Shown: in pieces, positions 1 to 7,551 of the stretch
Layout: each line of letters starts with the position of its first letter
Position numbering within the stretch: the stretch's first letter is position 1
NCBI GenBank assembly: GCA_007131465.1
Contig: SLQN01000125.1
Location: 1-13,491, forward strand
Source: Paracoccaceae bacterium
Lineage (GTDB): Bacteria > Pseudomonadota > Alphaproteobacteria > Rhodobacterales > Rhodobacteraceae
DNA: 13,491 nt
Direction of reading: 5' to 3'
The notes under the pieces: model-generated
Seen by the model: the letters and a program-made list of their open reading frames with translations, nothing else
Database searches by the model: none
Told to the model about the DNA's origin: nothing
Position numbers and translations under genes: made by a program

Positions 1-764
1 ATGCGCCGCTCGGCCAGATGCGGCGGCTCTGACGGGCGGGTGACAGGGGGAATGGCGGGGTTGGGCGCAATCGGGCCATAGTGCTGGCGCGCAAGCTCAA
101 GCGCCTCTGCGGTATCCACATCCCCGGCGATCACAAGGATCGCGTTGTTCGGCCCATAATGGCGGGCGTAAAAATCCATGGCCATCTGATCATCCAGCAG
201 CGCCATCTCGTGACGCCAACCGATGATCGGCACACGGTAGGGATGCGCCTTGAACAGCGCCGCCAGCATTGATTCGTTGAATTGCGCGCCAACACGGCTT
301 TCCAGCACCTGCCCGCGCTCCTCAAGGATCACGGCGCGCTCGGGCAGCCATTCCGCCTCGGTGAAGGCGAGGTTCTGCATGCGGTCGGCCTCCATCTCCA
401 TCATCAGCGCCAGCCGGTCCGAGGTGACGCGCTGGAAATAGCCAGTGTAATCCCAGGATGTGAAGGCATTGTCGCGCCCGCCATTGGCTTCGACCACAGC
501 AGAAAATTCGCCCGGTGCCATCATGTCCGTGCCCTTGAACATCAGGTGTTCCAGAAAATGCGCGATGCCTGATTGCAGCGGCGGCTCATCCGCGGCGCCG
601 ACCCGATACCAGACCATATGCACCACGACCGGCGCGCGGCGATCCTCGATCACCACGACCTCGAGGCCATTGTCCAGTTGCGCATGCGTGACAGGCTCGG
701 CATGGGCCGGGCGCAGCAGGATCAGCGCTGCCACGGCGGCAAAGGCAATATGGCGTGCAAGCAT
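1..764 (-). CDS. M16 family zinc metallopeptidase (pitrilysin/insulinase type), 3' end cut by the window edge
   Basis: A zinc peptidase of the M16 family, probably periplasmic. 254 codons are visible before the gene leaves the window, which is about the N-terminal half of a bacterial M16B protein. Residues 1-22 form a signal peptide ending Ala-His-Ala. The inverted zinc motif HFLEH lies at 69-73 (H69 and H73 bind zinc, E72 is the catalytic base). The third ligand is E149 in ILEER, at the usual distance of about 76 residues. The ATG at 764 has AGGAGG about 7 nt upstream, which decides the start. None of the catalytic residues in view is missing. In Rhodobacteraceae, as I recall, this gene often sits after lspA and a DUF3035 lipoprotein gene and is followed by a second M16 gene, so the partner should lie just left of position 1. 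Here it comes 118 nt after a DUF4399 gene. Family call is firm; the substrate is unknown. Confidence 0.93.
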   Translation of the reverse strand, partial: MLARHIAFAAVAALILLRPAHAEPVTHAQLDNGLEVVVIEDRRAPVVVHMVWYRVGAADEPPLQSGIAHFLEHLMFKGTDMMAPGEFSAVVEANGGRDNAFTSWDYTGYFQRVTSDRLALMMEMEADRMQNLAFTEAEWLPERAVILEERGQVLESRVGAQFNESMLAALFKAHPYRVPIIGWRHEMALLDDQMAMDFYARHYGPNNAILVIAGDVDTAEALELARQHYGPIAPNPAIPPVTRPSEPPHLAERR

Positions 765-854
765 CAGAATCCTCCGAGTGATTTCTGCAAGAACTACTGC
801 CTTTGCACGCAGGATCAACCCGGCCCACGCAAGCGTTACACAAGGCCGTCGGAT

Positions 855-876
855 CGGGCCGGGATGCCCCGGCCCG
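855..876 (-). terminator. Possible terminator hairpin after the DUF4399 gene
   Basis: A perfect 9-bp all-GC stem (CGGGCCGGG / CCCGGCCCG) with a 4-nt loop starts 6 nt beyond the DUF4399 stop codon. There is no T-tract on the minus-strand side, so it is not a classical intrinsic terminator. It could equally protect the 3' end of the message, or limit read-through into the M16 gene. The rest of the 765-882 gap shows no convincing promoter. Confidence 0.4.
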
Positions 877-882
877 CACCTG

Positions 883-1332
883 TCATTCGACCGTGATGGT
901 CAGGACATCGGACACGATCGGCGGGTCATGCGGGACATGGTTGTGATCGCCCATCAGCAGAAAGATGGTATGCGTCCCAACCGGCAGGTCCAGCGTCACC
1001 TCGGTCTGACCGCCCCCGAAATGGCGATGCTGGTCATCTGCCGGAAGGCCGAATTCCATGTCCACCTCGGCCGGGTCGACATTGATCAGCAGGTGGTGGT
1101 GCCCGGTATTGGGCCAGTCCACATTCGCGGGCGCAATGCCGATCCCGCGCGCGCCAAAATGCAGCGTCACCGGGTTCGTGAGCGTCGCGCCATCCTCCAG
1201 CCCGATGAAATAGGCCATCGCGCCTTCAGGCGCAGGGGTCCGCTCCATCCCGTGATCATGCGCATGCGAGTCCGCGCTTGCCACAGCAGCGGCAAGCGCC
1301 AGCCCGGTCGCCAGTCCAAGTGTTCTCAACAT
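883..1332 (-). CDS. Exported His-rich DUF4399 domain protein
   Basis: A 149-residue protein with an N-terminal signal peptide (cleavage near ASA, about residue 20), so probably periplasmic. The rest matches the DUF4399 pattern: a TPAPEGA start at 32, a small all-beta body, GHHHLLINVD at 77, DQHRHFGGGQTEVTLDLP at 100 and GDHNHVPHDPP at 128. Function is not known to me. The clusters of histidine (HAHDH after the signal peptide, HHH, HRH, HNHVPH) suggest metal binding, which is inference. The start is set at 1332, where GGGAGGAAA lies about 6 nt upstream. An upstream in-frame start at 1509 would overlap the previous gene and place the signal peptide internally, so I reject it. The gene stands apart from its neighbours (95 nt before, 118 nt after), and as far as I recall it is not a usual member of this gene run. 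Confidence 0.85.
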   Translation of the reverse strand: MLRTLGLATGLALAAAVASADSHAHDHGMERTPAPEGAMAYFIGLEDGATLTNPVTLHFGARGIGIAPANVDWPNTGHHHLLINVDPAEVDMEFGLPADDQHRHFGGGQTEVTLDLPVGTHTIFLLMGDHNHVPHDPPIVSDVLTITVE

Positions 1333-1349
1333 TTGCTTTCCTCCCTCTC

Positions 1350-1366
1350 CGCGGCTCCCTGCCGCG
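1350..1366 (-). other. Stem-loop in the DUF4399 5' leader
   Basis: A perfect 6-bp GC stem (CGCGGC / GCCGCG) with a 5-nt loop lies just upstream of the DUF4399 ribosome binding site. It has no T-tract on the minus strand. It could modulate translation or mark the end of the preceding transcript. The 1333-1427 gap otherwise holds only weak -10-like sequence (TATCCT near 1373). Confidence 0.35.
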
Positions 1367-1427
1367 AAGAAAAGGATAGCACGAATCATGCGCAGACAAG
1401 TCCATACATGTCCGCACCGGGCAAAGA

Positions 1428-1964
1428 TCACTCGCGCGGGGGCGGAGCCGAGGGTGTGCGCACCCCGGCACGGCGCCAGCGGTCCAGTTCGGCATATTTG
1501 TCCAGCCACATGAACTGATAGGCATTGTGATAGACATTGACCGAGAACAGTCGCTCCAGCAGCATGCCCCGGTTCTGGCGGCGGAAATCCAGATCCTCGG
1601 CGGCCAGTTGGTCGCGGATATTGTCGGACCGGCCAAACCGGCTGGCATGGTTGACGATCCCGCCATCTGCCGTGCCGCGCGCCACGGCGACTGCCGGATT
1701 GCCACCCAGCGCGCGGGCAATATCGGCGCGCGGCTGCGGGTCCACCCGGTTTGTGCCTGACGGGTTGGGGGGCGGCAATTCGGCCAGGCTCGGGGGCATT
1801 TCAAGCGGGCGCGTGGGCAGGATGCTGAATTCATCCGGCCCGCGCTCCTGCGCGCCGGCATGCATCAGCACCGGGTTTTCATTGTCCGCGCAGCCAGCAA
1901 GTGCCAGCACTGACGCGCCTGCAACTGCAAGAATGAACTGCCTGACTGCCATCGAAACCCCCAT
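1428..1964 (-). CDS. DUF3035 outer-membrane lipoprotein, BamF-type
   Basis: A small lipoprotein of the DUF3035 family, which Pfam/InterPro (as I recall) now links to BamF, an alphaproteobacterial accessory subunit of the beta-barrel assembly machine. The N-terminus has a basic n-region, a hydrophobic stretch (ILAVAGASVLAL) and the lipobox ALAGC, with the lipidated Cys at residue 25 of the long form. A Pro-rich linker (FSILPTRPLEMPPSLAELPPP, residues 46-66) leads to a small helical C-terminal region ending in Trp/Tyr-rich QFMWLDKYAELDRW. Two starts are possible. The ATG at 1964 has AAGG just upstream. The ATG at 1952 has GGGGG about 6 nt upstream and gives a tidier signal peptide beginning MAVRQF. 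The mature protein is the same either way. The gene follows lspA, whose product would cleave its signal peptide. Confidence 0.85.
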   Translation of the reverse strand: MGVSMAVRQFILAVAGASVLALAGCADNENPVLMHAGAQERGPDEFSILPTRPLEMPPSLAELPPPNPSGTNRVDPQPRADIARALGGNPAVAVARGTADGGIVNHASRFGRSDNIRDQLAAEDLDFRRQNRGMLLERLFSVNVYHNAYQFMWLDKYAELDRWRRAGVRTPSAPPPRE

Positions 1965-1987
1965 CGCCTTCGCTGTGCTGCGCCCCG

Positions 1988-2016
1988 GTGATAGCGCATT
2001 CCCGTTGCGGCGTCAC
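1988..2016 (-). promoter_or_regulatory. Candidate sigma-70-type promoter for the DUF3035 gene
   Basis: On the minus strand, GTGACG (2016-2011), a 17-nt spacer and TATCAC (1993-1988) resemble -35 and -10 boxes, each matching 4 of 6 consensus bases. The predicted start point would lie only about 18 nt before the long ATG at 1964. The -35 box overlaps the stem-loop at 2008-2020. It would allow lipoprotein expression independent of purH. Sequence resemblance only. Confidence 0.3.
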
Positions 2017-2020
2017 GCCG
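2008..2020 (-). other. Short stem-loop between lspA and the DUF3035 gene
   Basis: CGGCG-TCA-CGCCG forms a perfect 5-bp stem with a 3-nt loop, 15 nt past the lspA stop. There is no T-tract on the minus strand, so termination is doubtful; the T-rich side lies on the plus strand, where no gene ends. It may be an mRNA processing or stability element. Confidence 0.3.
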
Positions 2021-2035
2021 TTTGATACCGTTTTC

Positions 2036-2512
2036 TCATGCCGCGTCCGGTCCCTTGCGGCCCGAGAACAGGATCAGCGCGAACGCCCCTGCGAAGATCG
2101 CGACATCGGCCACGTTGAAAGCATACGGATTTCGCAATCCGCAACAAGACATGTTGATGAAATCGGCAACCGCGCCCCAGCGCAACCTGTCGATCACATT
2201 GCCCAGCGCACCGCCAACCAGCAGCCCGGCCCCGATCTGCATCCATGCCCCGCCCTGTTCGCGGCGCACCCAGACCCAGACAAAGGCGCTGATCCCCAGC
2301 GCAACCGCGACCAGCAGGTAGCGCATCACATCGCTGTCAGACCCGAACAGCCCGAAATTGATCCCGCGATTCCACGCCATGGCGAAATTGAGATAGGGGT
2401 CCATCACTTCGATGAACAGGCGCTGATCCAGTGCCATACGGGTGATGACCCAGTATTTGCTGGCCTGATCGGCAATCAGGGTCAGGACCAGCACTCCGAG
2501 GGCAAGGCGCAT
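2036..2512 (-). CDS. lspA: Lipoprotein signal peptidase (signal peptidase II)
   Basis: An inner-membrane aspartyl protease that removes signal peptides from prolipoproteins after Lgt has lipidated the Cys. The 158 residues are normal length. Four hydrophobic segments can be seen (about 3-20, 62-82, 92-108, 132-149). The conserved motifs are present: ADQASK (D15), WNRGINFGLF (48-56), GGALGNVIDR with catalytic D108, and FNVADVAI with catalytic D136. The ATG at 2512 has GGGAGG 7 nt upstream, and this Shine-Dalgarno overlaps the purH stop codon. With only 12 nt between the genes, translation is probably coupled to purH. The next gene downstream encodes a lipoprotein, an obvious substrate. Confidence 0.97.
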   Translation of the reverse strand: MRLALGVLVLTLIADQASKYWVITRMALDQRLFIEVMDPYLNFAMAWNRGINFGLFGSDSDVMRYLLVAVALGISAFVWVWVRREQGGAWMQIGAGLLVGGALGNVIDRLRWGAVADFINMSCCGLRNPYAFNVADVAIFAGAFALILFSGRKGPDAA

Positions 2513-2524
2513 TGCAAAGCCTCC

Positions 2525-4114
2525 CTAGTGGCGAAAATGGCGCTGGCCGGTGAAGACCATCGCCAGCCCGGCAGCATCGGCGGCCTCGATGACCTCGGCG
2601 TCGCGCACCGAGCCGCCGGGCTGGATGATCGCGCGCGCGCCAGCCTCGGCTGCGGCCAGCAAACCATCGGCAAAGGGAAAGAACGCATCCGACGCCACGA
2701 CCGCGCCCTGCGTCAGGGGCGCGGACAGCCCCAGCACTTCGGCCATGTCGCGCGCCTTCTGCGCAGCAATGCGGGTCGAATCGATGCGGCTCATCTGGCC
2801 TGCGCCGACGCCGACCGTGGCCAGATCCTTCACATAGACAATCGCGTTGGATTTCACGTGCTTGGCGACCTTCCAGGCAAACAGCAGGTCGGCCAGCTCG
2901 TCCTGTGTGGGCGCGCGTTCGGTGACGACACGCAGATCTTCGGGCGCAAGCATGTCGATGTCGCGGTCCTGAACCAGAAACCCGCCCGAAACCTGCTTCC
3001 AGGCCAGCCCGCCAAGCGCCGCATTGGCAAGCCCGGGGGTTGTCAGCAGCCGCAGGGTCTTCTTGCTGGCGAAATGCGCAATCGCATCATGATCCGCACC
3101 CGGCGCGATGACGACTTCGGTGAAGATCTCGGTAATCGCCTGCGCGGTTTTCAGGTCCAGCTTGCTGTTGACCGCGATGATCCCCCCGAATGCCGATGTG
3201 CGGTCGCAGTCAAAGGCGCGCTGGTAGGCATCAGTCAGTGTCGCGCCGCGCGCCACACCGCAGGGGTTGGCGTGTTTGATTATGGCGCAGGCCGGGCCAT
3301 CGGCAGGCAGGAATTCCGACACCAACTCAAACGCTGCATCCGTGTCGTTGATGTTGTTGTAGCTCAGGTCCTTGCCCTGATGCTGGGTGGCGGTGGCGAT
3401 ACCGGGGCGGTCCGAACCATCCCGATAGAACGCCGCCGCCTGATGCGGGTTTTCGCCGTAGCGCAGGGTCTGGGCCAGCGTGCCTGCAAATACGCGGCGG
3501 CGCGGCGCCGTCTCGGCAATGGCGCCGGCCATCCATGTCGAGACAGCCGCATCATAGGCCGCGGTGTGCGCATAGGCGCGCTGCGCCTGGCGCTGGCGAA
3601 AGGCCAGCCGCGTCTGCCCGTCCTGCGCATCAAGCTCCGACAGCAGCGGCAGGTAATCCTCGGGGTCGGTGACCACCGTGACGAAAGCGTGGTTCTTGGC
3701 GGCGGCGCGAATCATCGCCGGGCCACCGATATCGATATTCTCGATCACCTCCGGGGCGTCCGCCCCGCGCGCGACGGTTGCCTCGAATGGATAAAGGTTG
3801 ACCACCAGCAGGTCGATGGGAAGGATACCATGCGCGCCCATCGCGCCAGTGTGGGATTCGTCATCGCGTAACGCCAGCAACCCGCCATGCACGCCCGGAT
3901 GCAGGGTCTTGACGCGGCCATCCATCATTTCAGGAAAGCCCGTCAGGTCCGACACATCCTGCACCTTCAGCCCGGCCTCGCGCAGCGCGCGCGCTGTGCC
4001 CCCGGTCGAGACAAGTGCGACCCGGCGTGCCGCCAGCGCCTTGGCCAGATCGACAAGTCCGGTCTTGTCGGACACGGAAATCAGCGCACGTTTCAGCGGG
4101 GCAAGGTCAGTCAT
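2525..4114 (-). CDS. purH: Bifunctional AICAR transformylase / IMP cyclohydrolase
   Basis: Catalyses the last two steps of de novo IMP synthesis in the cytoplasm: formylation of AICAR by 10-formyl-tetrahydrofolate, then ring closure to IMP. The 529 residues are full length. The N-terminal MGS-like cyclohydrolase domain (about 1-200) shows SVSDKTG at 13, STGGTAR at 36 and the signature [13 protein letters not shown] at 66-78. The transformylase domain (about 205-529) shows LRYGENPHQ at 217, [13 protein letters not shown] at 249, catalytic K280-H281 in IIKHANPCG, and SAFGGI at 307. The C-terminus ends [12 protein letters not shown], typical of the family. It starts 21 nt after the heparinase-like gene and is followed 12 nt later by lspA, so it looks co-transcribed with both. 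The start site has only a modest purine-rich Shine-Dalgarno. Confidence 0.98.
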   Translation of the reverse strand: MTDLAPLKRALISVSDKTGLVDLAKALAARRVALVSTGGTARALREAGLKVQDVSDLTGFPEMMDGRVKTLHPGVHGGLLALRDDESHTGAMGAHGILPIDLLVVNLYPFEATVARGADAPEVIENIDIGGPAMIRAAAKNHAFVTVVTDPEDYLPLLSELDAQDGQTRLAFRQRQAQRAYAHTAAYDAAVSTWMAGAIAETAPRRRVFAGTLAQTLRYGENPHQAAAFYRDGSDRPGIATATQHQGKDLSYNNINDTDAAFELVSEFLPADGPACAIIKHANPCGVARGATLTDAYQRAFDCDRTSAFGGIIAVNSKLDLKTAQAITEIFTEVVIAPGADHDAIAHFASKKTLRLLTTPGLANAALGGLAWKQVSGGFLVQDRDIDMLAPEDLRVVTERAPTQDELADLLFAWKVAKHVKSNAIVYVKDLATVGVGAGQMSRIDSTRIAAQKARDMAEVLGLSAPLTQGAVVASDAFFPFADGLLAAAEAGARAIIQPGGSVRDAEVIEAADAAGLAMVFTGQRHFRH

Positions 4115-4135
4115 ATCGGCTCTCGCGGTCCTGTC

Positions 4136-5974
4136 TTACAGCCGGGGCACGGCCAGGGGGTTGTCCTGTGCCAGATCGCGCAGCGCGATGGGCGTTTCCT
4201 GTGCCTTCGCCAGCGACCAGTTGATCTGCGTCGTATAGGCGTTCGCACGCGAGGACAACACGATCTGCTGGCTTGCACGCGGCTTCAGACGGCCTTTCTC
4301 CAGATAGACCGAAGGCGCAAGTGCCAACATCTGCCCATCCGCGCGCAATACCCAGATCTCGCCCGAGGGCAGGGCGACGGACACGGCTGTCCCGTTCATG
4401 TCCAGCGACGGCTCCGCATCGGGATGCAGGTGAAAGCGCAGCGCGAACGCGACCCCGGCCCCGCTGGAACGCGCCAGCACTTCGTCAAAGCGCCGCTTCT
4501 CGGCCTTCGATGCGGCGACGATCATGTCCTCACCCTGCAAGATACGACCATCGCTGGACAGGTCCAGATAGCGCAGATGCTCCAGCCCGTGGCTGGTGAT
4601 ATACCCATCATGGCGCAGTGCGACCACCCGTGCATGGGGGGCATTGCGGAACTCCACCCCGACCTGTCGCGGACCGTCGGCAAGCTGCAGCCGCGCCTTG
4701 GCCTGGGTCGCGAAACGGGCCGAGGAATAGCCCTCGAAGGCCAGCGTGGAATGCGAGGCCGTCGCCCGGCTGGCGCGATGCCATTCGGCCCCAAAGCTGG
4801 CCCCGTCCCCACAGGACACGATCAGGGGTCGGCGGTTCGAGGTCAGTTCGAACGCCAGCGTGGAGGCATGCGCACGTCCTGCGGCAGCGGCCAGCGGCGG
4901 CGGGGCTGCGTCGATGATCACAGTGCTGCGTCCCGCAGCAAGCCGGGCATAGCCCATTGTCAGGTTCACAGCAGGCATTGCCTGCGCCTGGCCCAGCCCC
5001 CCCTGCAAGGCAAGTGCGCTTGCCAGCGCGCCCTCCTGTCCGCGCCCGCCGCCGTGGAATCGCGCGAGACCGCCATCGGCGTGGCGCAGACAGCGCAAGG
5101 CCCGCGCCATGCGGTCCAAGAGCGCCAGCAAACCGTCCCCGACTCGCAGGTTGCGATCCGCCAGCGCCTGCGCCGCCCAGACCAGTAATTCGAATACGCC
5201 CAGCAAGTCTTCGGGGTTGCGCGTCGCGATCCCGCCATCCGCCTCGATCTGCGCGGCCGCGGCCCTGTGCAGCGCGGCGCTCGCCGGGCCAACACGGTCC
5301 GCCATCCCTTCAAGCGCCAGCATGGCATACAGCAACCCGGCATGCGCCTCGATCCGGGCAAGGCCCGGCGCGGCACGGCCCGCACGGCGTTCCAGATAGG
5401 CCGCCTGCACCGTCAGCGCGCGCAGAAACCTGTGCTGCGCCGCACCATCCATGCCCTGCATCAGAAACACGGCATGCGCGACCCAGCGCAAGACGCGCCG
5501 CCCAACGGTTCCCGGTGCCCAACCAGGCCCGGCCCCGCGTCCGTATGTCGTGATCCAGTCATCCACCGCCCGCTGCGCCAGATCCCGCGCCGCACGGTCA
5601 CCCACTGTGGCCAGATGGTCCAGCCAGTCAAAGCCGTGCAACGCTTCCTGCGCGCGTGTGCTGGTGGCCGAAAACGGCACGCGCCCCGGCGATTCGATCA
5701 GGTCTCCGGCCAACAGGAAATTGCCGGCAAGCATCTGCTTGCCGCGTGCGTAAAGCCCCTGCATTCGGGGTTCCGGCTCCGATATCAGCGCAGAAACGCG
5801 CACCCGCTGCGCCAGCCAGCGGATCAGCAGACGGTCCGACAGCCGCGCCTGCCCTGACCCTGTTGCGCCTTGTTCTTTCACACCGGCTGCGCCTTCCTGC
5901 TCAAAGCTCAAAGCCCGGTCCGCGTGACCGCGAAGCCTGTCCCGTGCTCTAATGCCAAGTGCAGCGTCAGGCAA
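4136..5974 (-). CDS. Heparinase II/III family protein
   Basis: A polysaccharide-lyase-like protein with the usual two-part fold: an alpha/alpha toroid (about residues 60-340) and a C-terminal heparinase II/III beta-sandwich (about 345-580). Recognisable segments are SEPEPRMQGLYARG (65-78), LHGFDWLDHLA (112-122), a WAPGTVGRRVLRW stretch (152-164), DGGLARFHGGG (300-310) and HASTLAFELTSNRRPLIVSCG (369-389), followed by ASHSTL (406-411). The substrate is unknown. As I recall, a gene of this type between rsmB and purH is common in Rhodobacteraceae, which suggests an envelope or exopolysaccharide role rather than heparin breakdown. I see no signal peptide. The start is uncertain: TTG at 5974 has AGAGGG about 5 nt upstream, whereas GTG at 5881 gives a 581-residue form without an N-terminal stretch that does not look family-like. 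Confidence 0.88.
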   Translation of the reverse strand: MPDAALGIRARDRLRGHADRALSFEQEGAAGVKEQGATGSGQARLSDRLLIRWLAQRVRVSALISEPEPRMQGLYARGKQMLAGNFLLAGDLIESPGRVPFSATSTRAQEALHGFDWLDHLATVGDRAARDLAQRAVDDWITTYGRGAGPGWAPGTVGRRVLRWVAHAVFLMQGMDGAAQHRFLRALTVQAAYLERRAGRAAPGLARIEAHAGLLYAMLALEGMADRVGPASAALHRAAAAQIEADGGIATRNPEDLLGVFELLVWAAQALADRNLRVGDGLLALLDRMARALRCLRHADGGLARFHGGGRGQEGALASALALQGGLGQAQAMPAVNLTMGYARLAAGRSTVIIDAAPPPLAAAAGRAHASTLAFELTSNRRPLIVSCGDGASFGAEWHRASRATASHSTLAFEGYSSARFATQAKARLQLADGPRQVGVEFRNAPHARVVALRHDGYITSHGLEHLRYLDLSSDGRILQGEDMIVAASKAEKRRFDEVLARSSGAGVAFALRFHLHPDAEPSLDMNGTAVSVALPSGEIWVLRADGQMLALAPSVYLEKGRLKPRASQQIVLSSRANAYTTQINWSLAKAQETPIALRDLAQDNPLAVPRL

Positions 5975-5998
5975 GCGTCCCTCTAGCCTGCGCGCAGG

Positions 5999-7273
5999 TC
6001 ACGCCCCCTGGTGCAGATGCGCAATATAAAACCCGTCCAGCCCGCCGATCTCGGGCCAGTAATCCGGTCGGGTACGCAAACTGCCATCCCCCAGACGCCA
6101 TTCCGGCGGCACGCCCGGCAGGTCCACGGGCAGGATGCGGGCGCTGTGGCGTGTCAGGGCAGATGCGATCTGGGCCTCGCCCTCGGATGGCAGGAGCGAG
6201 CAGGTGCAATACACCACCCGTCCTCCTGGCATCAACAGCCCCTTGCCCGGATCTAGCACCCGGTCCAGAAGCGCGTGCTGCAAGGCTTGAAGGGCTTTCA
6301 CCTCTGCCTTGCCTCGGATCAGCGGCAGTTCCGGGTGTCGCCGCAGCGTCCCGGTCGCCGAACAGGGCGCATCCAGCAAGATCGCGTCAAAGGGTTGCTC
6401 GGGCCGCCAGTCCAGCGCATCTGCGACCACGGTTTCCGCCACCAGCCCGGTGCGCGCAAGGTTTTCGTGCAGCCGTGCCATCCGGGCCTCGGACAGGTCC
6501 AGGGCCGTGACAAGCGCGCCCATTGCGGCAAGTTGCATGGTCTTGCCACCGGGTGCTGCGCACAGGTCCAGCACGCGCGCGCCCTTCATATCCCCCAGCA
6601 CCCGCGCTGGCAGGGCCGCCGCCGCATCCTGCACCCACCACGCGCCCTCCGTATAGCCCGGCAAGGCGGATATCTGACCCGCCGCCTGCAAGCGCAGGCT
6701 GCCCGTGGCAAGCATGTCCCCTGCCAGCCCCTCGGGACGCGCGCCCTTCAGCGTCAGATCCAGCGGTGCTGCGTGCTGATGCGCCGCCTCGATCGCGGCC
6801 GTGACCTTCGCGCCATATGCGTTCTGCAACGCCCCGCGCAGCCAATCCGGCAGGCGCGGCACTGGGGCTGCCGCCCAGTCCAGCCCCTCGGACAATTCGC
6901 GCAAGACCGCATTGGCCAGCCCGGCAAGATGCGCCGCCCCTGTGCGCCGCGTGAGGTCCACGGCATCGCGGATTACCCCATGTGCGGGCGCGCCCAGAAC
7001 ATGCATTTCCGTCAACGCCAGCCGCAGCACCCACATCACGGCCTCAGACGGCTGTTTGCGCAAGGCGCGGCGCAGGTGGAAATCCGCGCGCCCCGCCCCG
7101 CGCAGCGCCGCCAGCGCAAGCCGCTGCGCGCGCGCCCGATCTCCGGGGACAAGCGCGCGAAAACTGTCGGGCGGGCGGGTCAGAACCTCGGCCATGCCGC
7201 GCCGCTCGGCCAGGATGGCCGCGATCAGATCCAGCGCGGCCGCGCGCGGCGCATTTGAAGACGACTCGGCCAT
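5999..7273 (-). CDS. rsmB: 16S rRNA (cytosine-5) methyltransferase RsmB
   Basis: SAM-dependent methylation of a cytosine in 16S rRNA (C967 in E. coli numbering). The 424 residues match the family length. An N-terminal NusB-like helical domain (about 5-135) has LVPGDRARAQRL at 41 and GLANAVLREL at 118. The C-terminal Rossmann methyltransferase domain has the SAM loop LDLCAAPGGKT (235-245), ALDLSEARM (257-265), motif IV DAPCSATGTLRRHP (301-314) with C304, and motif VI CTCSLLPSE (356-364) with nucleophile C358. The ATG at 7273 has AAAGGA about 12 nt upstream, slightly long spacing. It is the first gene of the minus-strand train and diverges from the SDHAF4-like gene. The 24-nt gap to the next gene suggests co-transcription. 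Confidence 0.95.
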   Translation of the reverse strand: MAESSSNAPRAAALDLIAAILAERRGMAEVLTRPPDSFRALVPGDRARAQRLALAALRGAGRADFHLRRALRKQPSEAVMWVLRLALTEMHVLGAPAHGVIRDAVDLTRRTGAAHLAGLANAVLRELSEGLDWAAAPVPRLPDWLRGALQNAYGAKVTAAIEAAHQHAAPLDLTLKGARPEGLAGDMLATGSLRLQAAGQISALPGYTEGAWWVQDAAAALPARVLGDMKGARVLDLCAAPGGKTMQLAAMGALVTALDLSEARMARLHENLARTGLVAETVVADALDWRPEQPFDAILLDAPCSATGTLRRHPELPLIRGKAEVKALQALQHALLDRVLDPGKGLLMPGGRVVYCTCSLLPSEGEAQIASALTRHSARILPVDLPGVPPEWRLGDGSLRTRPDYWPEIGGLDGFYIAHLHQGA

Positions 7274-7282
7274 GACGGTTTC

Positions 7283-7310
7283 TTGTCCTTTGCTGCCCGC
7301 GCGGTATATC
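7283..7310 (+). promoter_or_regulatory. Candidate sigma-70-type promoter for the SDHAF4-like gene
   Basis: TTGTCC (7283-7288), a 16-nt spacer and TATATC (7305-7310) form a plausible plus-strand promoter. Transcription would begin near 7317, which rules against translation from the upstream ATG at 7318 and supports the start at 7342. Its -10 overlaps that of the opposing candidate promoter for rsmB. Confidence 0.45.
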
Positions 7311-7330
7311 AGGGGTCATGCGCGAGGCAA
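7303..7330 (-). promoter_or_regulatory. Candidate sigma-70-type promoter for the rsmB gene train
   Basis: On the minus strand, TTGCCT (7330-7325), a 16-nt spacer and TATACC (7308-7303) resemble -35 and -10 boxes. The -10 shares bases 7305-7308 with the plus-strand -10, so the two polymerases could not both be bound at once. The predicted start point is about 7296, giving a leader of roughly 23 nt. Confidence 0.4.
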
Positions 7331-7341
7331 GGACAAGACCG

Positions 7342-7551
7342 ATGACTGACCAGCAACAGACCCCCGACACGGACGAGGCCGCGCGCCGCGCCCGCCTGCC
7401 CGCCGCCGCGCGGCGTGCCCTTGAAGAAGCCGATGCCCGGCGGGATGCAGCGGCTGCGCCCGAGATGCCGCGCGAACTCGGCGGGCGTAAGGGCCCGGAG
7501 CCGGTGCGCTATGGCGACTGGGAAAAGAAGGGCATCGCGATTGATTTCTGA
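7342..7551 (+). CDS. DUF1674 / SDHAF4-family protein (succinate dehydrogenase assembly factor 4 type)
   Basis: A small soluble protein of 69 residues. The C-terminus GGRKGPEPVRYGDWEKKG followed by IAIDF is the diagnostic DUF1674/SDHAF4 signature. The N-terminal two thirds is a charged, Ala/Arg-rich, probably helical or disordered region. In eukaryotes SDHAF4 binds flavinylated SdhA and helps it join SdhB; a similar role in complex II assembly is inferred here. The start at 7342 is preferred because AAGGA lies about 8 nt upstream and the candidate promoter would start RNA near 7317. The alternative ATG at 7318 would add eight residues and have almost no leader. It diverges from rsmB and no sdh gene is in the window. 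Confidence 0.85.
   Translation: MTDQQQTPDTDEAARRARLPAAARRALEEADARRDAAAAPEMPRELGGRKGPEPVRYGDWEKKGIAIDF

Noticed and set aside
460..1518. A 352-codon plus-strand open frame across the M16 and DUF4399 genes
   Set aside because: It spans antisense sequence of two recognisable minus-strand genes and the gap between them, with a low-complexity translation.
1988..3871. A 627-codon plus-strand open frame antisense to lspA and purH
   Set aside because: Its translation resembles no protein family, is Arg/His/Gln-rich as expected for the complement of a GC-rich gene, and it covers two certain genes.
3887..5188. A 433-codon plus-strand open frame antisense to purH and the heparinase-like gene
   Set aside because: Antisense shadow; both minus-strand genes have recognisable motifs throughout.
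6275..7258. A 327-codon plus-strand open frame antisense to rsmB
   Set aside because: Antisense shadow rich in Arg, Gln and His; rsmB has all its motifs on the other strand.
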